Below are positions 1 through 13,525 of a stretch of DNA of 64,000 nt, in pieces. The DNA comes from Ornithodoros turicata (lineage: Eukaryota > Arthropoda > Arachnida > Ixodida > Argasidae): the NCBI RefSeq assembly GCF_037126465.1, contig NC_088201.1:24660550-24724549 (forward strand), written 5' to 3'. The position numbers and the translations under genes were made by a program. The notes beneath the pieces were generated by a model. The model saw nothing but the letters and a program-made list of their open reading frames with translations, was not told the origin of the DNA and did not search any database. How positions within the stretch are numbered: the stretch's first letter is position 1; every line of letters begins with the position of its first letter.

Positions 1-312
1 TTTTGTTGAAAAGGTTTGCTTGTATTTCGAAAACAGGGAAGTTGTGAACTGCGCACCATTATGCCGGGGATTTAGAGATATAAACAGAAAAAAATTCACT
101 AAACCCCTGAAGCACAAGACAGTAAAATGGAAAGCGTCAGAGTAGGATCTCGGAACACTTCGAACAACTCCGAACAAAAACGTAAAAAAAAAAAAAAAGA
201 TGATGACGGGGGGGGGGGGGGAAATGAGAGCTCCCGTTCAAGCCATGAAGCCATATTGCCATCCTGGCAATAAAATTGATAGGACAAAATATGAGACGAT
301 TATGCTTTGGTT

Positions 313-359
313 TTTAATAATAATTTGGGGCTTTATGTCGCGAGACAACTGTGATCGCT
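313..359 (-). repeat. SINE family 2 tail fragment
   Basis: On the + strand this reads TAATAATAATT followed by TTATGTCGCGAGACAACTG. It is the reverse complement of the tail found at 18321-18430 and 40048-40142. The short AAT-type microsatellite is the SINE 3' end. Only the tail is present, so this is a 5'-truncated copy. Confidence 0.6.
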
Positions 360-599
360 TTGGTTTTTATCTCAACAATTTTTCAAGATGAGTTATCCTG
401 CGGTCAGTTTAGTTGTATCATCGGACATCGTTTTCTTTCGTTGTCAGCTCCCACCAACCCTTTAGCTCTATAAGCGGACCCTTCCGAGAATTAATCTTTA
501 TCAGGTGGTGCATTTTTCTACTGGCCACATGTTGATGAAGGCCGTTATCCAAATTTTTCGTCCGCAGAGCGGGAGTCCAGCCAGTCACGTTTTCAAGCT

Positions 600-905
600 T
601 ATCAGAGCGTCCACAAGCGAGCGCAACGAGCGATAAGCTGCCTTCCAGCGGACTTGGAAGGCCATAAACGTGCTTCCCGCAGAGCTAATTAGGGCGCCGA
701 TTCAGGCGCGCATTTCCTCCGACAGCAACCAAAACAACGGCTCACTTTATCGACGGAATACAGGGAGCGGCCAATCCCGACCCACCACTTTGTAACCGGC
801 GAGGGCAGCTTCTCCGGCGGCTCGACGCGAAAGCGCATGCGTGCGCGACTTGCTGCCGTCCGCTCCAGACCCCGTGCGCTGGCGCTCAGAGCCGCGCCGC
901 CCAGC
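600..905 (+). promoter_or_regulatory. Putative promoter and 5' UTR of the NK7-like gene
   Basis: The segment just upstream of the start codon is GC- and CpG-rich compared with surrounding intronic DNA and contains no recognised repeat. It has homeodomain-type core sites (TAATTAG near 688) and a palindromic GCATGCGTGCGC near 835. No clear TATA box is visible. A CpG-rich promoter would suit a developmental regulator. The assignment rests on position and composition only. Confidence 0.35.
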
Positions 906-1290
906 ATGGAGACGAACGGCTATGCGAGTTTTCCGCTGCACACTTGGCACCCGCACGTGTACGCCAAGCCTCCAAAGAGTCCCACGCGCCATTACATTGC
1001 TGACATCCTGGGAATACGTGACGCGCCCCTTAGCCCGCGTCCACCACATGGTCTCGTCACCGCTGACCAGCCACTTAACCTGTCCTTCGCAGACGGCAAA
1101 CGCGCCGGTTCACCCTTCTGTGCTGATGGCATGCCACCACAGACTGCTGTCAGTTCTCCCGCGCAGCCCAGTGTGGGACTCAAAACATCACCGTCACCTC
1201 TACCAGCCCTCGTTGCACCGAGCGTGCTTCGAGTCGACGCTGCCGAAACAGAACTTGCGCTTGCAAGCCGCGGGACCACTCTTGGCAAAG
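906..1290 (+). CDS. NK7.1: NK7-like homeobox protein, first coding exon
   Basis: This is likely the N-terminal exon of an NK-class homeodomain transcription repressor acting in the nucleus. The ATG at 906 has a strong context (A at -3, G at +4) and opens 128 codons plus one base. Around residues 28-37 it has HYIADILGI, an EH1-like motif (aromatic-x-I-x-x-I-L) that in NK proteins recruits Groucho/TLE. Around residues 55-60 it has QPLNLS, which resembles a CtBP-binding motif. The rest is Ser/Pro/Ala-rich and probably disordered. The exon ends at CAAAG|GTAGGA, a good donor, leaving one base. That matches the phase needed by the homeobox exon at 47714; joining gives GK|GVQRP. The linkage is inferred from phase, strand and motifs; transcript data were not available. 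An upstream in-frame ATG at 837 would add 23 Arg/Ala-rich residues but has a poor context. Confidence 0.7.
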
Positions 1291-4200
1291 GTAGGAGTTG
1301 TTCAAATCCGGCGCTTGTGCGGGCGACGAACCATCGCAGTGGCGGGGCATCCGCTAACTGCGCGGTTGCTCCCCTGCATAAAGCACCGACTTGTTGAGCG
1401 TAGGGAACGCGCGTTGGCGGCGCGTTTCACTTGTGGTCAACGGGCTGTGTTATCGTCGAAGAAAAGCGCTACCGCTGGAATATCGCGTTTGACGTGCTGC
1501 AGCCTGATCTCGTCAAGGGAAAGCAGACGTTGACAGTTGCCTTCGGCTTCATCGGTTCATATTGTCACTCCGGATGTCAGCGCGTAATTACATCCGTTCC
1601 TCATCTACTGAGCACTATGCGCACACTCGAATAATGTGGTTAGTCATCAGAGTTCCTCGTCTGAGTCGATGAGTTATTTCTCGACGTCGGTTCCGCCTAA
1701 TGAGGCCAGGCAGCGCAGCTTTCGCACCGCAGCGTTTACCATATGATGACTCAAATCTGTTGAAAGAATGCCGCTGCAATGGACCACTCGGTGGGCTGTA
1801 GGCGCATCACCCTCACCAGATCACTGTGCTCTTTCAGTTGTCATTGAGTGCCCCTATTATAGTTATCAACGATAGGTGCTTAATAAGCGTCGGTTCTGTA
1901 CTTAACCAACTGCACTCGTGGGAAAATCTTCAGTTCCGTACATGCCGAGTCTGTGGTAAAATATAGCATTATAGCTCCCATCACCATCGTGATTGATGCT
2001 GATAAGGAGAGGAAGAAGAAAAAAATGGGAACGACCACAGCGATTCTTCTTGTTGCTCAGCGGCTTTCGCGGAGCAAAATTCGGACGGCGTCGCGGGAAG
2101 TTTCATTTGGAGGCTGACGTCTTTCTTGATACGCATCGATCTCGGGGACATATTTCTCCAGTATGACATTTCTGATCTGTACACCTCCGCTGCACCGAAT
2201 GTTTCGTCCGTTTATACGTGGACAGGGCCGCTAACTCCACGTGGAGTGGAAGGATATACAGGCATTACGAAACCACTATTGTGATTGAAACCTACAAGCT
2301 ATCACACGCATGATGGTGGTAACGCAGCTATTTGTCATTTGATATGATGTTATACCGCCATCTCTATTTGTGTTGCGATTGACGTAAAGCTTTTCCGTGG
2401 CGTACTTTTTCTTTCTCCCCAATACAGATACACACTGAGCCCTATAAACCACATGTGTAAACACCCTTTTGAAACAAACAAAAAAAAAGAATAAATAAAG
2501 GCTTACGCTTCGTTTTGGATCACAATGCCGCCCTGGAATACACGAAACTGCCTATAAAGACAATTCGTGTTTATGGGCGCTATTCATTCCATAACCAGGT
2601 ACTATAGAACAGAAAGAAAAGGGGCGCTTGGGTGTTCTGATTAACGATTCTTGAAATTGCGGATTTCAATGTAATTTTTGTGGTTGCGTCCCAATAAAAA
2701 ATTAACGGACACCTTCTTAGTTATTGCAAACTTGCGGAAGTATAGGCGAATAATTCGTGCTTTTTGCGAGCGCCAGACGATCGTTTGATTGTTTTGACTG
2801 GAATGTGGGCGTAAATGCGTGTCGATGTAACACACGCAAGTGAAAAGAGCATCCTGCATGGCCGAGTCTCATGTGTTTGGCAGAAAGACAAAACCGCAAC
2901 ATAACAAGCGAAGTGACTACAGCAATTACAGACATCTCGCAGAACTGCAGTATCGCACTTGTAAGGTCTTCATGTACATTTATCTCTTATCGTGAGACGG
3001 GTGTCCCTCAGTAGTTAAAATAAATGATTCCGCGTCCCGAAGCCATTTAGTGTATGTAACCCTATCCTTCTCACGCCTTATGCTCCACACACGTCAACGG
3101 CCTTTCCACTTGATCTTAGTAACGAGATAATGCGACGAATCGAATCGCATGTTCAGTAGACTGTTTCTCACGTAGGGCTGTTTATCGTCCATGGGCGCAT
3201 GAAACATTTGTCGCGGTACGTTTAACGGCGGCCTACCACATGAGCCACAAATTGTAGATATAAAATATTTGTTAGGAGTTTTACCATTAGAGATGTCAAT
3301 TTCATGAGAAAAGCGCCTACTCACTTGTGTTGCTGATATAAAAACCGCAAAAAAAAAGAAAGAAAGAAAACGAAAAAAGAAAGGAAAATAAATGACTGGC
3401 TACAGAAAGAGTTCACACTTCCTCTGTTGCGCAAATGTGTCCTCAACAACGTGAAACTAAATGGCAAGTGCATATGTCAAATAGACTAGGACAGCCAGGG
3501 AAGAAAAGAAAACTTCGCAGCCTTCGTTTAGCTATCGAGACGTCTATGCAGCGAAAAAGCGAAGTTTAGCAGCCACTTGTTTAGCACTGAGGCAGCAAGC
3601 ACACGAAGTTTAGCACTGAGGTATGTGCCGACATGATTGCATTACCAATTACCGCGTCGCGAGACTACGAGTGGAGGCATCTTGTATGACGCGGAGCCAG
3701 ACTAGAAATCATTGATTGTCGCAAATGTCTTGTCTAGCGAAACTAAACCGCTCCGGCATTACGTCACAGAACTTAAACAATGGTATTGTCTTGATTGCAG
3801 CAGCCCAGGCGCAGTAATGTCGGCCATACTCAAGTAATACAGAACGGGAGCTACGTTAACGAACCTAACTACGACATAAGATTCTCCTTTTATAATTGCT
3901 CCAGACCGAAATACATACTGTTTTGGAGTAAAGTGTATAGGGAGAAGAATGGTACGTGGAGCCTGCGCGTTACTAACTGTCATATAATCATGCAGGCTGT
4001 AAACATACATTGAAATGAAAAATAGCAACTCACAAACTATAGACGTGCGAATTCGGAAATGAAATAAAAAATGAAATATGATTATTTTGTGTTTGGGGTT
4101 GTATAAATAGAGACGAAGAATCGTTTAGGCCCAACAGGCACTTAGAATTTTACGTCTTCCGAACTTCCGCCCACCTTCGCGGTCCTAATTTAACTAATTA

Positions 4201-6071
4201 ATAATGCTTCCTGAGCACTTGCAGATGCTGGCAGTTCCCTTCGTTGATACTCCTGATATACCGTGTTTCCTTTTTTTTATCGGTGGATTTGTTACGAAAC
4301 GCAGACAGGTAATGGAATGTTAAGGCAGACGTTTTTCGTCAGGACTTCGTCATCCACAGTGCGTCATTTGCAGGGCGCCATGGTACATTGGAAATACTGA
4401 CACAGATTGCAATAAGCATCGCGGTGTCAGGTACAGCATTAGTGAATTTGAACAAGGAAGCAAAAAGAAAACTCCACTAATACCCTCAGCCATTGCATTG
4501 GCAAACAAAGGTTTCAAACGCTGGAATTGGTTTGCTTGTGTTCCTTCACCCCGATATATCGTGCCTGTTCGGATGAACCTTGCCAATTCCTTCTACAGTG
4601 TAAAGTAACACTATAAAAAAAATGAGGAGGAGGAGGAAGAAGCATATGGAAATGTATTAAGAGGCTCAGGCCACTCAAAATAGATGAAAATGCCAACAGA
4701 TAAAGCAAAATGTGCTGAATACCGACGACAAATAACTGTTGTCTCATGCGTCACCCAAGCTCTTAAATGTCCTGGCATCCGTTTTGTAGCTGAGTTGAAG
4801 TTGTGTATCCGAAACGGGTCGCTCCTCGAAGCAGAACTTCCGTACAGGTTGAAGGTTACTTAACGGTAACATTTTCGACATTAAAATCAATGTTGAATGC
4901 AGAAAGTATGATTACGCGCCTTTTTTATTATTAGTATTTATTATTATTATTATTTTTTTTTTGTTACGCTTCGAGCGAACGTGATCTCAGGGAAGGGTTG
5001 CTGCACGAATTGCAATATGGTTGATGTGTATAAACACCTCTTTCGCCTCACATACCTTTACGCTCCCATTATCTTCGCTTTAAAGGCAGGCAATTCTTCC
5101 TGCGACGGAAAGCGGATACGGATGGGAATCTCCGAATGCATATGCGGATACGGATGTCTCTTTGGAAATCGCTTATGGCGACTTAGGTGACTCTTGGCTT
5201 CGTCGGATATGGGTCGGTAGAGATACTCCAGACACTTCCGAGGCGCTACCGGCTTCCTGTAGAGGCACGATAAAGCTGTTGCAATTGGAAGAGCTGTCGC
5301 TCGATGTGCAGCGTAATCCAAAATGACAGACGAATTTTAAGGCAAATAATAAAAAGTAGGAAGTAAGAGCTGAAACTCTTCTTCTTCACTCTTCTCATCG
5401 CTTCTTCATTTATTGTTGTTGTTGTCTTTAACGGGCTTCCGCACATCGCGACACATTTGGTGAAGTGTTTTCTTTCTTTCTTTCGGGGCTTCTGGTAATT
5501 AAAAATGGGTGAGGGCAATTAACTCGTCAATTCATCACTTTTCATACGCAAAATTATTTATTGCAAACTTGTTGTAGAGGGTTCTGTCATGTCGTATCGC
5601 GTCATTTGAGCAAAAAAATCCTGACTGTGGATGTTGGCTGCCGACAATTTAAGCCTACTTTATCCCTGCCAAACGTTAAGCAGACTTGCCATAAAACATG
5701 CTCTAGTAAGTAGAAGAAACAAATGAGGCATTCTTTAGAACCGACTGTGTTCCCATTCTAAGCGACGGTCTCTCAGACTCATAAAAGAGACCGGTTGACT
5801 AAACCGATCTCCTATTTTCAGACAAAGGTCCGAACTTTGGCGAAGTCAAGCTGCATCCATCTCCATTTTTTTTCTTTTACAAATCAATCGATCAAGCTGC
5901 AGAAAAATTACGGTTGCACGACGTCGGAGGACCTTCCTAAACCACTTTTTTCTTAGTTTGGTGTTCGAAAACGCCAATTAACGAAACATCGCAATGAGCT
6001 GTGGTTGTAGATTCCACAGAACTACCACCCGTATCCGTATTCTTGTCCATGCCGAGACGTCACTGGCTTTT
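1291..6071. other. Intronic DNA without a recognised gene
   Basis: The first 250 bases remain CpG-rich with open frames that are shadows of exon 1 composition. Beyond that I see A-rich tracts (3340-3390), a TTA microsatellite (about 4925-4965) and a GAG-rich run (about 4622-4640). No coding family, tRNA or complete transposon is recognised. Confidence 0.5.
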
Positions 6072-6741
6072 ATTTTCATTTCATTTCATTTCATTCAAAA
6101 ATAAATTTCGAATATACAAATAACAACTGGGACTGCAGCGAAGACCCGTGTAGCAGTCCCGTAACCAAAAATTACACAGCACTTCAAATTTGTCTTGTGA
6201 GAAAGGAAAGGAAAATAACAGCAGCAACAACAAACAGAAATCGGAACAGCTTGGGAAATTCAAGTTATCCAATGAATCATTTTACTTCTCGTTTTAATTG
6301 GTGAACCGATGAAGCCAGTCTGATTGCTAGAGGTAAGGAATTCCAGAGTTTAGCACCGGAAAATGCTATTGTAAATTGTTTTGAAATTGAATTGGATGTC
6401 CTTGGAGCAGGAAGTTTGAGTAACTTTATCTGTTCTAAGTGAATATGCAGAGGTATAGAGCTGCAAAGTGATTATGGATGAATCATGGATCCCATGGAAG
6501 AATTTATAAACAAGCTCTGAAAGTTTTACCTTTACAAGGTCGAAAATACTCAGAAACGATAACAAGGGAAGGAGAAGGTTCCAGATATTTGTGGACATAA
6601 AGATAATACTAATCTAAGTGCTTTCCTCTGTGCGACGTATAATGTATTTAGATGTGTTGTATACGTGAGACCATAGACCTCTGAGGTGTACCTTATATGA
6701 GATTGAACTAAGGTATGATATGCTTCAGGCGAGTATGTCAT
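6072..6741 (-). mobile_element. 3' end of a CR1/L2-type LINE, decayed
   Basis: Read on the minus strand, 6741-6560 encodes HIRYTSEVYGLTYTTHLN and LYVAQRKALRLVLSL, the region after the reverse transcriptase core in CR1/L2/Jockey-group LINEs. About 200 bases further it reads GAKLWNSLPLAIR (RC of about 6316-6360), the hallmark C-terminal motif of these LINEs. Frameshifts separate the pieces. A 3' UTR follows, and the element ends in a (GAAAT)n tail (TTTCATTTCATTTCATTC on the + strand at about 6078-6096), typical of LINE 3' ends. The copy is 5'-truncated and dead. Superfamily is fairly sure, clade is not. Confidence 0.75.
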
Positions 6742-7428
6742 GTTTTAAAAATAAATTGAAAAAAAAAAATAGATACCAGTCCCCGTACTTGATTCACATC
6801 AGTGGGCAGTTAGTGAGGCAGTTTTCTTTTTCTTTTCTTCCTGTCATAGAAGATACTAAACAGAGTTCACGAGGTCTAGAAAGCACGCAGCTGCGATCAA
6901 GATAAATTGTTGCTACGTAAGTTATACGTTCTTGTCACCAAAAAGTTTATGCAATCCCAGTTTGTCTTGTTTGACCGGCACAATCGGACCTTTGCATGCA
7001 CCGCAATCAACGAGCCGCATGTACCGGTATTGGGGAAGCACGCAGTTTCTTTCTCCTCACTATTTATCGTCTGTTTCGCGCATAATGCACGCGTCTCGCA
7101 AAATGTATCCAATTTGTGCGTTGCTTGCGCTGGACTGGGAACAATTAGCAATCATACGTCGTACTTTTTCATTAACCGAACGACGCCATACCGGACGTGC
7201 GACATTCGTCTTCTAACAACATAAATTCTTCCTGACGCACATCAGATGGCAGCTGCCAACGCCATCTAACGCCGCTAGCACTTTCGCCCACACATTCTGG
7301 AGCAATTAACGAAGTCGTCCGACTACTCTCTTCCAGCACGTGATTAGAGGGGTCAATCTACACGTCCGTCTCAGCTGTTCTTTATTGCTCCATTCGATGA
7401 ATGCGTCGGTACTGAAGTAGCGCACTTC

Positions 7429-7528
7429 ACCCAAGCAGCACAACTCCTTGGCCCAATAATAGACCAATATAGGCAATGTCGGCCCAATATTGGTCCAATA
7501 TTGGACCCAGACGTTGTGCTGCTTGGGC
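7429..7528. mobile_element. Palindromic MITE of the GGCAGCACA type
   Basis: The ends are inverted: CCCAAGCAGCACAAC on the left and GTTGTGCTGCTTGGG on the right. The interior is made of GGCCCAATATTGG-like units. Length is about 100 bp with no coding capacity. The same terminal sequence and interior units recur in the cluster at 54.45-58.03 kb, so this is a dispersed family. Confidence 0.7.
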
Positions 7529-10479
7529 ATCCACAGCCGACGAATTCTAAATGCATTCTAAGAGTAAGCATTCAAAGTCGTCACGTAAAATGAGCCACCG
7601 GAAACACACACACACGCAATACAGTTACACGGTAGAACAAAATAAAAGGGCACAAGCGAGCTGGTGTACATGAGAGAGTGGTAACATTTCCTTGAGCCCG
7701 AGGAAAACGATACGGACGGGAAACACAACTGGACGACGCGAGACTCAAACCAGCACAGACTTTATTGCACAACCCAAGAGGGTGTCCCCCAGGTGATTCT
7801 CTTCCGGAAACTTTTCCACTCTGTCGACTCCCTAAAGCTGATTCATTGTAGATGATACACCTCCTACTGAAAGACTTACCTGACCTTCGATAACGACACT
7901 GCCTCTTCCAATCTGAGGACGTGGACAGCATCAGAGTCAAACCAGCAACGAGCAAGCAGTATAGCGTATTGGGTGCGTTAAAAGCCGGAGGTGGAAGAAC
8001 AAAAAAAAAAAAAAAAAAAAAAAGGGCGGCACGGACGCTGTGGTGAAATGGGACACCTCTTCACAGCGTGGCTTGAGTGGCCGGCCCTTTCGCTGCGATT
8101 TATGGGGATTGCGGTGGCATCGGTTGGAGACGGAGAATAGGCCGATGCAGTCGGTCGTCTGTCTGTGCTAAACATGCGCGCTCCGCTGGTTTGAACCTCG
8201 TGTCCTCTTCCTCACTGCGTCGCTCCTCGTTCTCCACAAAAGAGAAAAGGAAAGAACCGATGAAATGTTTCAAACGTACGCAAGTCAGCTTGTGAGCGGC
8301 TTCTTTGTTCGCCTGAGCTGCACTGGAGGGTCGTGCAAGACAGGCCAGTAAAATGCAACCAAGAGTAGAACGTGTACCTATGGAACAGTGTATATGACGG
8401 AACATTTAACAAGGGTGTTGACGCTTCGCACCGAATTACGTCAGATAAATGTAAGAGACAGAGTGAGACAGAGAGACAGTGCGAGTAACAGAAGTTACTC
8501 GCATGGATGTGAACCTGCATACCATAAGTTTTTTCAGCAAAGAGGGCAATGGACGCGTAGAAAATCTGCCCCGCGAATTCCTAAACTCATCGGGTTCCAA
8601 CATGACGGACATCCCCGCCAATGAGGTTGCCGCCGGAGAGATCATGGGCTTACGAGAACCAATAGGAAATACCTAAGTTTTCGCCCCTCTGACATCAGAG
8701 CTCAACGCAAAGGTAGAGAGGACGCCAGGTTGAAGGGTTTGTATCTGGCCACCTACGGCACGTAGAAAAATATTTTTTTCGACCCAGTATTATGGAGTGC
8801 AGCACAATGCCTGCATAATGTAAGGAACAAGAAATTAATTTATCACAACCCTCGAAAATTGCGCGGACAAACAAACAAACAAAAATAATAACAATCGAAT
8901 TGTCTTCCCACTGTTGAATTACAATGCATTGTACGGAGGGTCTTCATCGACTTCATGCAACTAGTGGTGACCATGGAGCACCATGTAATACACGCTTACG
9001 CAACCCAATTAAATCGTGAGACATATCCTCGACTTGAGAAGCATTAGTACCAGGCCACTCAGATCTATCTGAAGTGTATTGTGCGGTTTTCAGTTGATTG
9101 CACGCTGGTAGACATCCCAACAGGTTATTCCTAGCAAGGGCCGTCAGTCATTGAGCACCCAAGCTCATTGTTGTCAGCTGTCGGAGCCGTGAAGCAGTTG
9201 CATAACATGGACCAATTTCGCAGGCTGCGAAATCTGTTTTTGGCTCGTGGCCAGTCGTATATTATGCAAGCTCTTGCCTTTCATTTGAGCAAGTTCAGAG
9301 CGGCAACGTCCGTGCTGTCGAATGCATTGCCGGGCTGTGTGAGATTGCGGGCAAGACACTTTAGCAATGGCGAGACATGGCCTCACTTTTAATATGCAGC
9401 CGCACGCGAAAGCATGCAAGTGACTTCAGCTGGTTGAGTCAAACAGTCTGCTGGGAAAACTGCCAATGGACTCATGTCGCACAACGGTATAAGTAGCTGG
9501 ACGTAAGGTGAATGAGGAAAGCGAAGCGCACCTGAAATCAGTTAGCAACAATATAAATATGTTTCACTGGGAACTAAGATACACATGATCTTCGGGTCCA
9601 TTTCACACAGGCTTAAAAACATACCCGAATGGGATTCACTGCATGCGTTGAAGCAAACGAATACATAGTCCTTAACGTGCAAAAAATGATGTACAACACA
9701 CATCACAGGATAAATTTAAGTTATTTTGCTTGAATTGAAATGAACGAAGCAACACTATTCCATATGGGCCCCTGCACTATGAAGTTACGAACAGTTTACA
9801 GTTATGCTGCTTAAGGTTTCTTTCTATGTCAAAATATTATGGGGCAGTTTGTTAAAAAAAATACCATTAACGAGCACAATTACCACATGAAATAAATTGC
9901 GGGCCACAATTTAGTTTCCAACGCGAACAGTGTTGAGATGTTGCTTTTTCATTTTCAGTCCTGTCTTCTAGTTGTATTATGTTTTCAATTTTCTGCTAAT
10001 TTCAGCTTTAATTGTGTCTGTGCTCTTCCGTTTTCTGATCAAATCAGTGCTAAAGGCTAACATGAAGCGATACAACCCCTATTTGTACAGTCTCTCAATA
10101 AGGTCGTCGCGAAAGGTTAGTCCAAATCAGATTATTTATAAACACATCAAGCACAGTGTTACACGTATGCGTAGGGATGTTGATGACCTTGTCCCTTATG
10201 GAGGAAGACGCACAATTACAGGCCGAACGTATCCTGTAAACATTTCGTTATTGTTGAATGCGGAATAAAAGGCACACTGCCATCCACGAAATACCCACAT
10301 CACTTCCGGTCATCCCCCCCCTTTTTTTTTTCGGAAGGCGTCTCAATATTTTGGCCCGCCAGCCCTGTTCTCGACATAATTTATCTTGGTGAATACTGCA
10401 ACAATATGCCGACTTTGTTCCCGGCAAGAAGGTCGACGACGCGACTGCCAATTAGCGTTACGACGTCAAAAGCAGCAGC

Positions 10480-10880
10480 GTCGTGCGAGTCAAAAACGCA
10501 GATCAGTTTTTAAACGCGCAGCTATTGGCGTTCGGAAGGCGTCCCCAAAGTCCGTGGTGAGCGAGCAAACAGAGCCATTGTGCTGCCATGTTTCCTCTGA
10601 TGACTCAATAAGCCGGCGGGACAGAGGGGAGCAACGCAAACCGCCCGTCGAAAATTCCTCCGACAAAAAGCTTTTTATCAAGCCTTCACTTAGGAAGGGA
10701 GGGAATGGCTTCTCCTGGAGGGGCGCCCGATCGATAGCAGGCACGACACGTGGACAGCTGACGTAATAGACCCAGATCAAGTTCCCAAGATGTGCGGCGT
10801 CGCTTCTCTCCAGCAGGACCCAAATGTCCTTAATTGGCCGAGCTGGAGAGATCCACAATGGCGGGCTGCGCTTCTCAAGG
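10480..10880. promoter_or_regulatory. Candidate conserved non-coding block
   Basis: This stretch is free of simple repeats and of every repeat family seen elsewhere in the window. It has balanced GC and scattered motifs such as TGACTCAATAAG. It looks like the non-coding blocks found around developmental genes, but no comparison was possible. Confidence 0.2.
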
Positions 10881-13525
10881 CTTTTCACGCCACGAGGAAA
10901 AGCAATGTCGCCTCACAGGAGTTGTTATATCGCGTTAAAGCTGCGTGAAAAAAAGTTCCTATACTTTTAGTACATAATGTGAAATTCTCGTAAAAAATGT
11001 GAGGCTGTATTCCAGCAAAATCAAACTTTCCGCTGCAGGTAACGAAGAAGAAGAGGGAATAAAAGGTAGCGAGGACAACGATAAACTTCGTGCTTGATAG
11101 TCAATGGTATCTACCCTTCTAGACATTGACCAAGCTACCCTAGACCTCCCATCTCTAGAGATGGGAGGCCTCGGAAAAAACAAATTCGCGAAAAATGCGG
11201 TTTGCACCAGTTTCCTCAAAATTGCCTCTTTATTCGTTATAGTCAACTATTGCACCTATTATTTTCATTGAGTTGGTCTCCTGTACCCTAGTGTTGGCAT
11301 TTGTTAATTAACCTAATAAAATATATTCCACTTTTTATTTAAGTATATAATGAACGGTCGTACTCTTATGAATGTTAGTCACTGAACAATGAAAAGCTAG
11401 CTTATATCGATTTTTTTTTTTTTTCCTTTTCAATTTTTCGTCAGAAGGAAGTCTGAGAAAGCCGTTCTGCCATTTTAGTAGGTCAAAATTGCCGGGAATT
11501 TTGCATCTCCACATAACAACTTTATGCGTTTGCTTGTTCTAGTTGCACCTAGACATTGACATCGACCTAAACTTGTTACGTTTCGTATCTGTGCCCTAAA
11601 CAAATAAAATATTTTTTATATAATTTATACACAAAACAAAAACATGAAAGAAAGTGTGTGTTTTTTGTTTTTTTTTTCAGCAGTTCAAAATTTGGGAAAA
11701 TTTTGCATCTCTATAGTCAAAGATTATAACCTGAAGTTGACGTCAATACAGCGGCACCCCACCCAAAAAATAATGCGTAAGGCGCTTCTTAAAACAGAAT
11801 GTATACGCGGGGCGCAGTTTATCTCTTTTAACGAACGTAGGGTAAACGGGAGGGCAGCATTCAAATCTGCGTCGTGTCGCAATAAAGTAGGGCTAAACTC
11901 CTGGGATTTCAGCTGCATCCTGCTCTCCCAGCTATCAAGAAACAATACACCCCGCAATAAATATACATGGTCCCCTTCGGGCTGCGGCGATCCATCCGGG
12001 CCAGAAGGGAATATTGGGTTCACTAAAAAAAAAAAAAAATCCCCGTCGAAATCCGAAACGGTGCATGCGCCCGCGGGCAGTAGAGAACGAAGCAAATGAT
12101 TTTTAGAAGCACACTTGCACAGGGGCCTTATATGTGCGGATAAATATGTGACGCGGACAAAAAAGCGGTAGAGTGGGGAGCTTCAGTGTTGGGTGTCACT
12201 CTTGAGTGACGCCCCCATGCATGCGCGAAAGGGGAGCAAGGATGCCTCTACCACTGATCGGAGAAAGCTCGCTCAAGGGCTGGGGATCTGTCTAGCTGAG
12301 CGACAGACCATCCAACTGCAGTCTGAGCGGCCTCGTCGAACACTCGCTCGAGTCTCAGTGACGTATCTACATCATAAACACTTCAAATCGTTCGGCATTG
12401 GGCGCCATATCTCATACCATACTCTGTACTTGGAAGTAATATGTGTAATGTGACATATAAAACTCCTTATACACCACCGCATGCAAACAGGGTGAAAGCG
12501 CAAGCTTTTGTGGGAACCAGAGAAGGAGAACTTTTATGAGTTTGCGTTCAATCGAGAAAGATGAAAAAGAAACTCCACCACACATCTTAATAGGCACGCG
12601 CCACTAGCTGATCACGCCCATGCGCCTTACGGTTTTGCAGCGCAGACGTAATTAATGTAGATTAACGTAATAGACGTTAACGCCGGCAGTTAACGTAAAT
12701 CAGAAGACTTGCCGCTCTAGCTGCCCCCCTTTAGTGCCAGTACCTACAGTTTCTATGGCACCTTTCATAAAACCGAAAATTCGCTTAATAGGATATTACA
12801 CAAAATAAACACTTTGTAGGTATAGCTTCTGAATGTCTGCCTCGTGAAAAACATCGCGCATACTGGGCAGCTGCTGACGCATTGTCTGTCACCTGCACCT
12901 CTCATCTCGATAGCACGCCCAAAATGAATGGAATTCTCGCGTTGGAAACAATTAATGCCGCTGTCTCTTCCATTCGGCGGGTCAGGAGAGGCTTCCCCTC
13001 CATGCAGGAAAGCACTCCCGCTATTGATATTTTGCGCTGTCACGGCCGTTTCCAACAATGGTGATTGCTCTAGCTATGCGCTCCGAGGGCCCCCTATCCC
13101 CCAAGCTTTAGATTATATGAGCACCGTTAATATTTCTTTCTTTCGTTCACTCTTCCTTCAATCAATAGCGTATTTGAAGATGACGCAGGAGAGGGCAATC
13201 AGTAAGGAGCGAAGCGCCCTACAACAGGAAATGAAAGAAAGGAAGCTGTGACATGAAGCTGAAACAGATCTGTATAATATCAATCTGTTAAAGCGACACG
13301 GCGGAACACCAATTACTGCGGCAAAGTAGTTCTCCTTTGTACGCTCGGGAGAAAAGGAGGCACGATGAAAGGATGCCAATGATGGGCACAACTGATGCAG
13401 GCACTTTTCCGCTATAGTTTAGAGCCGTAGTATGCTCGGTTGGTCATCGGACTGATTTGAGTGTTTACTGGTGCTGTCAACGGGTGTGGACTAAAAGTGA
13501 GCCAACTACGAAAACGTTTCTTTTG

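Larger units (their letters stand above)
1..905. other. 5' flanking region of the homeobox gene
   Basis: No protein-coding gene is recognised here. The stretch holds a poly(A) run followed by a poly(G) run near 187-222, a short SINE tail fragment near 313-359, and from about 600 onward a GC-richer, non-repetitive segment leading into the first coding exon. An ATG at 837 is in frame with the exon 1 ORF but has a weak context (C at -3). Confidence 0.5.
6742..13525. other. Intronic DNA without a recognised gene
   Basis: Apart from the palindromic element at 7429-7528 and poly(A) at about 8001-8023, I see no repeat family or gene that I can name. Open frames at 10386-10888, 11644-12099 and 13158-13391 have no recognisable domain. 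The 10480-10880 part is non-repetitive with balanced GC and could be conserved regulatory DNA. Confidence 0.45.

Noticed and set aside
841..1533. 230-codon open frame overlapping exon 1 in another frame
   Set aside because: It is a GC-driven shadow, rich in Arg, His and Ser, without motifs. The frame with EH1-like and PLNLS motifs and a phase-matched donor is preferred.
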